Shown: in pieces, positions 63,572-64,000 of the stretch
How positions within the stretch are numbered: position 1 is the stretch's first letter
Layout: each line of letters starts with the position of its first letter
Assembly (NCBI RefSeq): GCF_028682475.1
Contig: NZ_JANHLE010000003.1
Location: 62,001 to 126,000 of the forward strand
Length of the DNA stretch: 64,000 bases
Direction of reading: 5' to 3'
Source of the DNA: Pseudomonas putida
GTDB taxonomy: Bacteria > Pseudomonadota > Gammaproteobacteria > Pseudomonadales > Pseudomonadaceae
Notes under the pieces: generated by a model
Told to the model about the DNA's origin: nothing
Seen by the model: the letters and a program-made list of their open reading frames with translations, nothing else
Database searches by the model: none
Translations under genes and position numbers: made by a program

Positions 63572-64000
63572 ATGAGACGACAGATGAATGGCCAGATGTA
63601 TGTCTGGCTGCACGTGTTTTCCTGTGCGGCGCGGCACCTGTCGTTCACCCGCTGCGCCGAAGAACTGCACATCACTCCCGGTGCGGTGAGCCAGCAGATT
63701 CGTCAGCTGGAAGAGCGCCTGGGCTTTCGTTTGTTCCTGCGCCGCGCCCGTGGCGTAGAGCTGAGCGCCGAAGGCCAGCGCCTGGCACAAACAGTCAGCG
63801 AAGCCTACGGCAACATCGACGCCGAATTGCTGCGCCTGGACGCCGGCGAAATCCGCGGCACCCTGCGCCTGCGTTCGATTCCCTCGTTCTTGGCCAAGTG
63901 GCTGACCCCACGCCTGCCCCGCCTGCAGCAACGTTACCCGGACATCCAGCTGCGTCTGGTGGCCGAAGACAGCAGTCAGGCCTTGCATGAAGGCGACTTC
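63572..64000 (+). CDS. LysR-family regulator, N-terminal part (cut by window edge)
   Basis: The frame opens at ATG 63572 (a second ATG at 63584 is possible) and continues in phase to the last base, giving 143 codons. The HTH is clear: MYVWLHVFSCAARHLSFTRC, then ITPGAVSQQIRQLEERLG and LFLRRARGVELSAEGQRLA. The GcvA/DsdC-like subgroup pattern fits. Divergent from sdaA, 146 bp apart, so it likely controls the serine genes. Confidence 0.85.
   Translation, partial: MRRQMNGQMYVWLHVFSCAARHLSFTRCAEELHITPGAVSQQIRQLEERLGFRLFLRRARGVELSAEGQRLAQTVSEAYGNIDAELLRLDAGEIRGTLRLRSIPSFLAKWLTPRLPRLQQRYPDIQLRLVAEDSSQALHEGDF

Overview
The window looks like chromosomal DNA of a Pseudomonas of the P. putida type. The GC content is high, gene density is high, and six paired REP elements with the GCGGGGCAAGCCCGCTCCCAC core sit between genes. 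Gene content and order are also Pseudomonas-like: a split pqi operon, an arginine transaminase locus, DUF1302/DUF1329 outer-envelope proteins and a DUF6124 gene with its structured leader. No rRNA, tRNA, CRISPR, phage or complete insertion sequence was seen. The first and last genes are cut by the window edges.

Region 1 (1-19.6 kb) is one catabolic regulon in four transcription units around a large MalT-like LuxR regulator (12478-15309). The left side, on the minus strand, has three units: DUF1302-DUF1329; acyl-CoA dehydrogenase - SCP2-type thiolase - two further dehydrogenases; and alpha-methylacyl-CoA racemase - enoyl-CoA hydratase - two acyl-CoA ligases. The right side, on the plus strand, is acyl-CoA dehydrogenase - SCP2-type thiolase - two half-size MaoC hydratases - SDR. 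The set matches, enzyme for enzyme, the peroxisomal route for 2-methyl-branched and sterol side-chain acids. A near-identical palindrome, CCACCCG-N3-CGGGTGG, lies 65-120 bp upstream of each unit and is the probable operator of the LuxR protein. The substrate is probably a bulky or methyl-branched hydrophobic acid (inference).

Region 2 (19.6-37.1 kb) is mixed: small envelope proteins, potE overlapped by a solute-binding protein gene, pqiA1-pqiA2-pqiB-pqiC, a decayed AI-2E transporter, a yibH/DUF3302 pair, a divergent LysR / succinate-semialdehyde dehydrogenase pair, a universal stress protein, a PhyH-type dioxygenase, a LuxR regulator and an aminotransferase/PotF pair for polyamine-type substrates.

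Region 3 (37.1-52.9 kb) is the arginine transaminase locus: quinone reductase, aldehyde dehydrogenase, aruH, aruI, an ADP-forming acyl-CoA synthetase, acyl-CoA dehydrogenase and enoyl-CoA hydratase, then a basic amino-acid permease and an AruRS-like signalling system whose sensor is split into a kinase gene and a separate periplasmic binding-protein gene. Between operon and permease lie a repeat-rich spacer and a DUF6124 gene. The leader of that gene can form two mutually exclusive hairpins, one of which hides the ribosome binding site.

Region 4 (53-64 kb) has a TetR regulator, a cluster of unknown purpose (class II aldolase, binding protein, flavin/iron-sulfur oxidoreductase, XRE-cupin regulator, enoyl-CoA hydratase), a DUF3313 lipoprotein, OsmC, and a serine catabolism locus (serine transporter, sdaA, start of a LysR regulator). 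Polyamine, arginine and GABA functions in regions 2 and 3 would feed succinate through the succinate-semialdehyde dehydrogenase.
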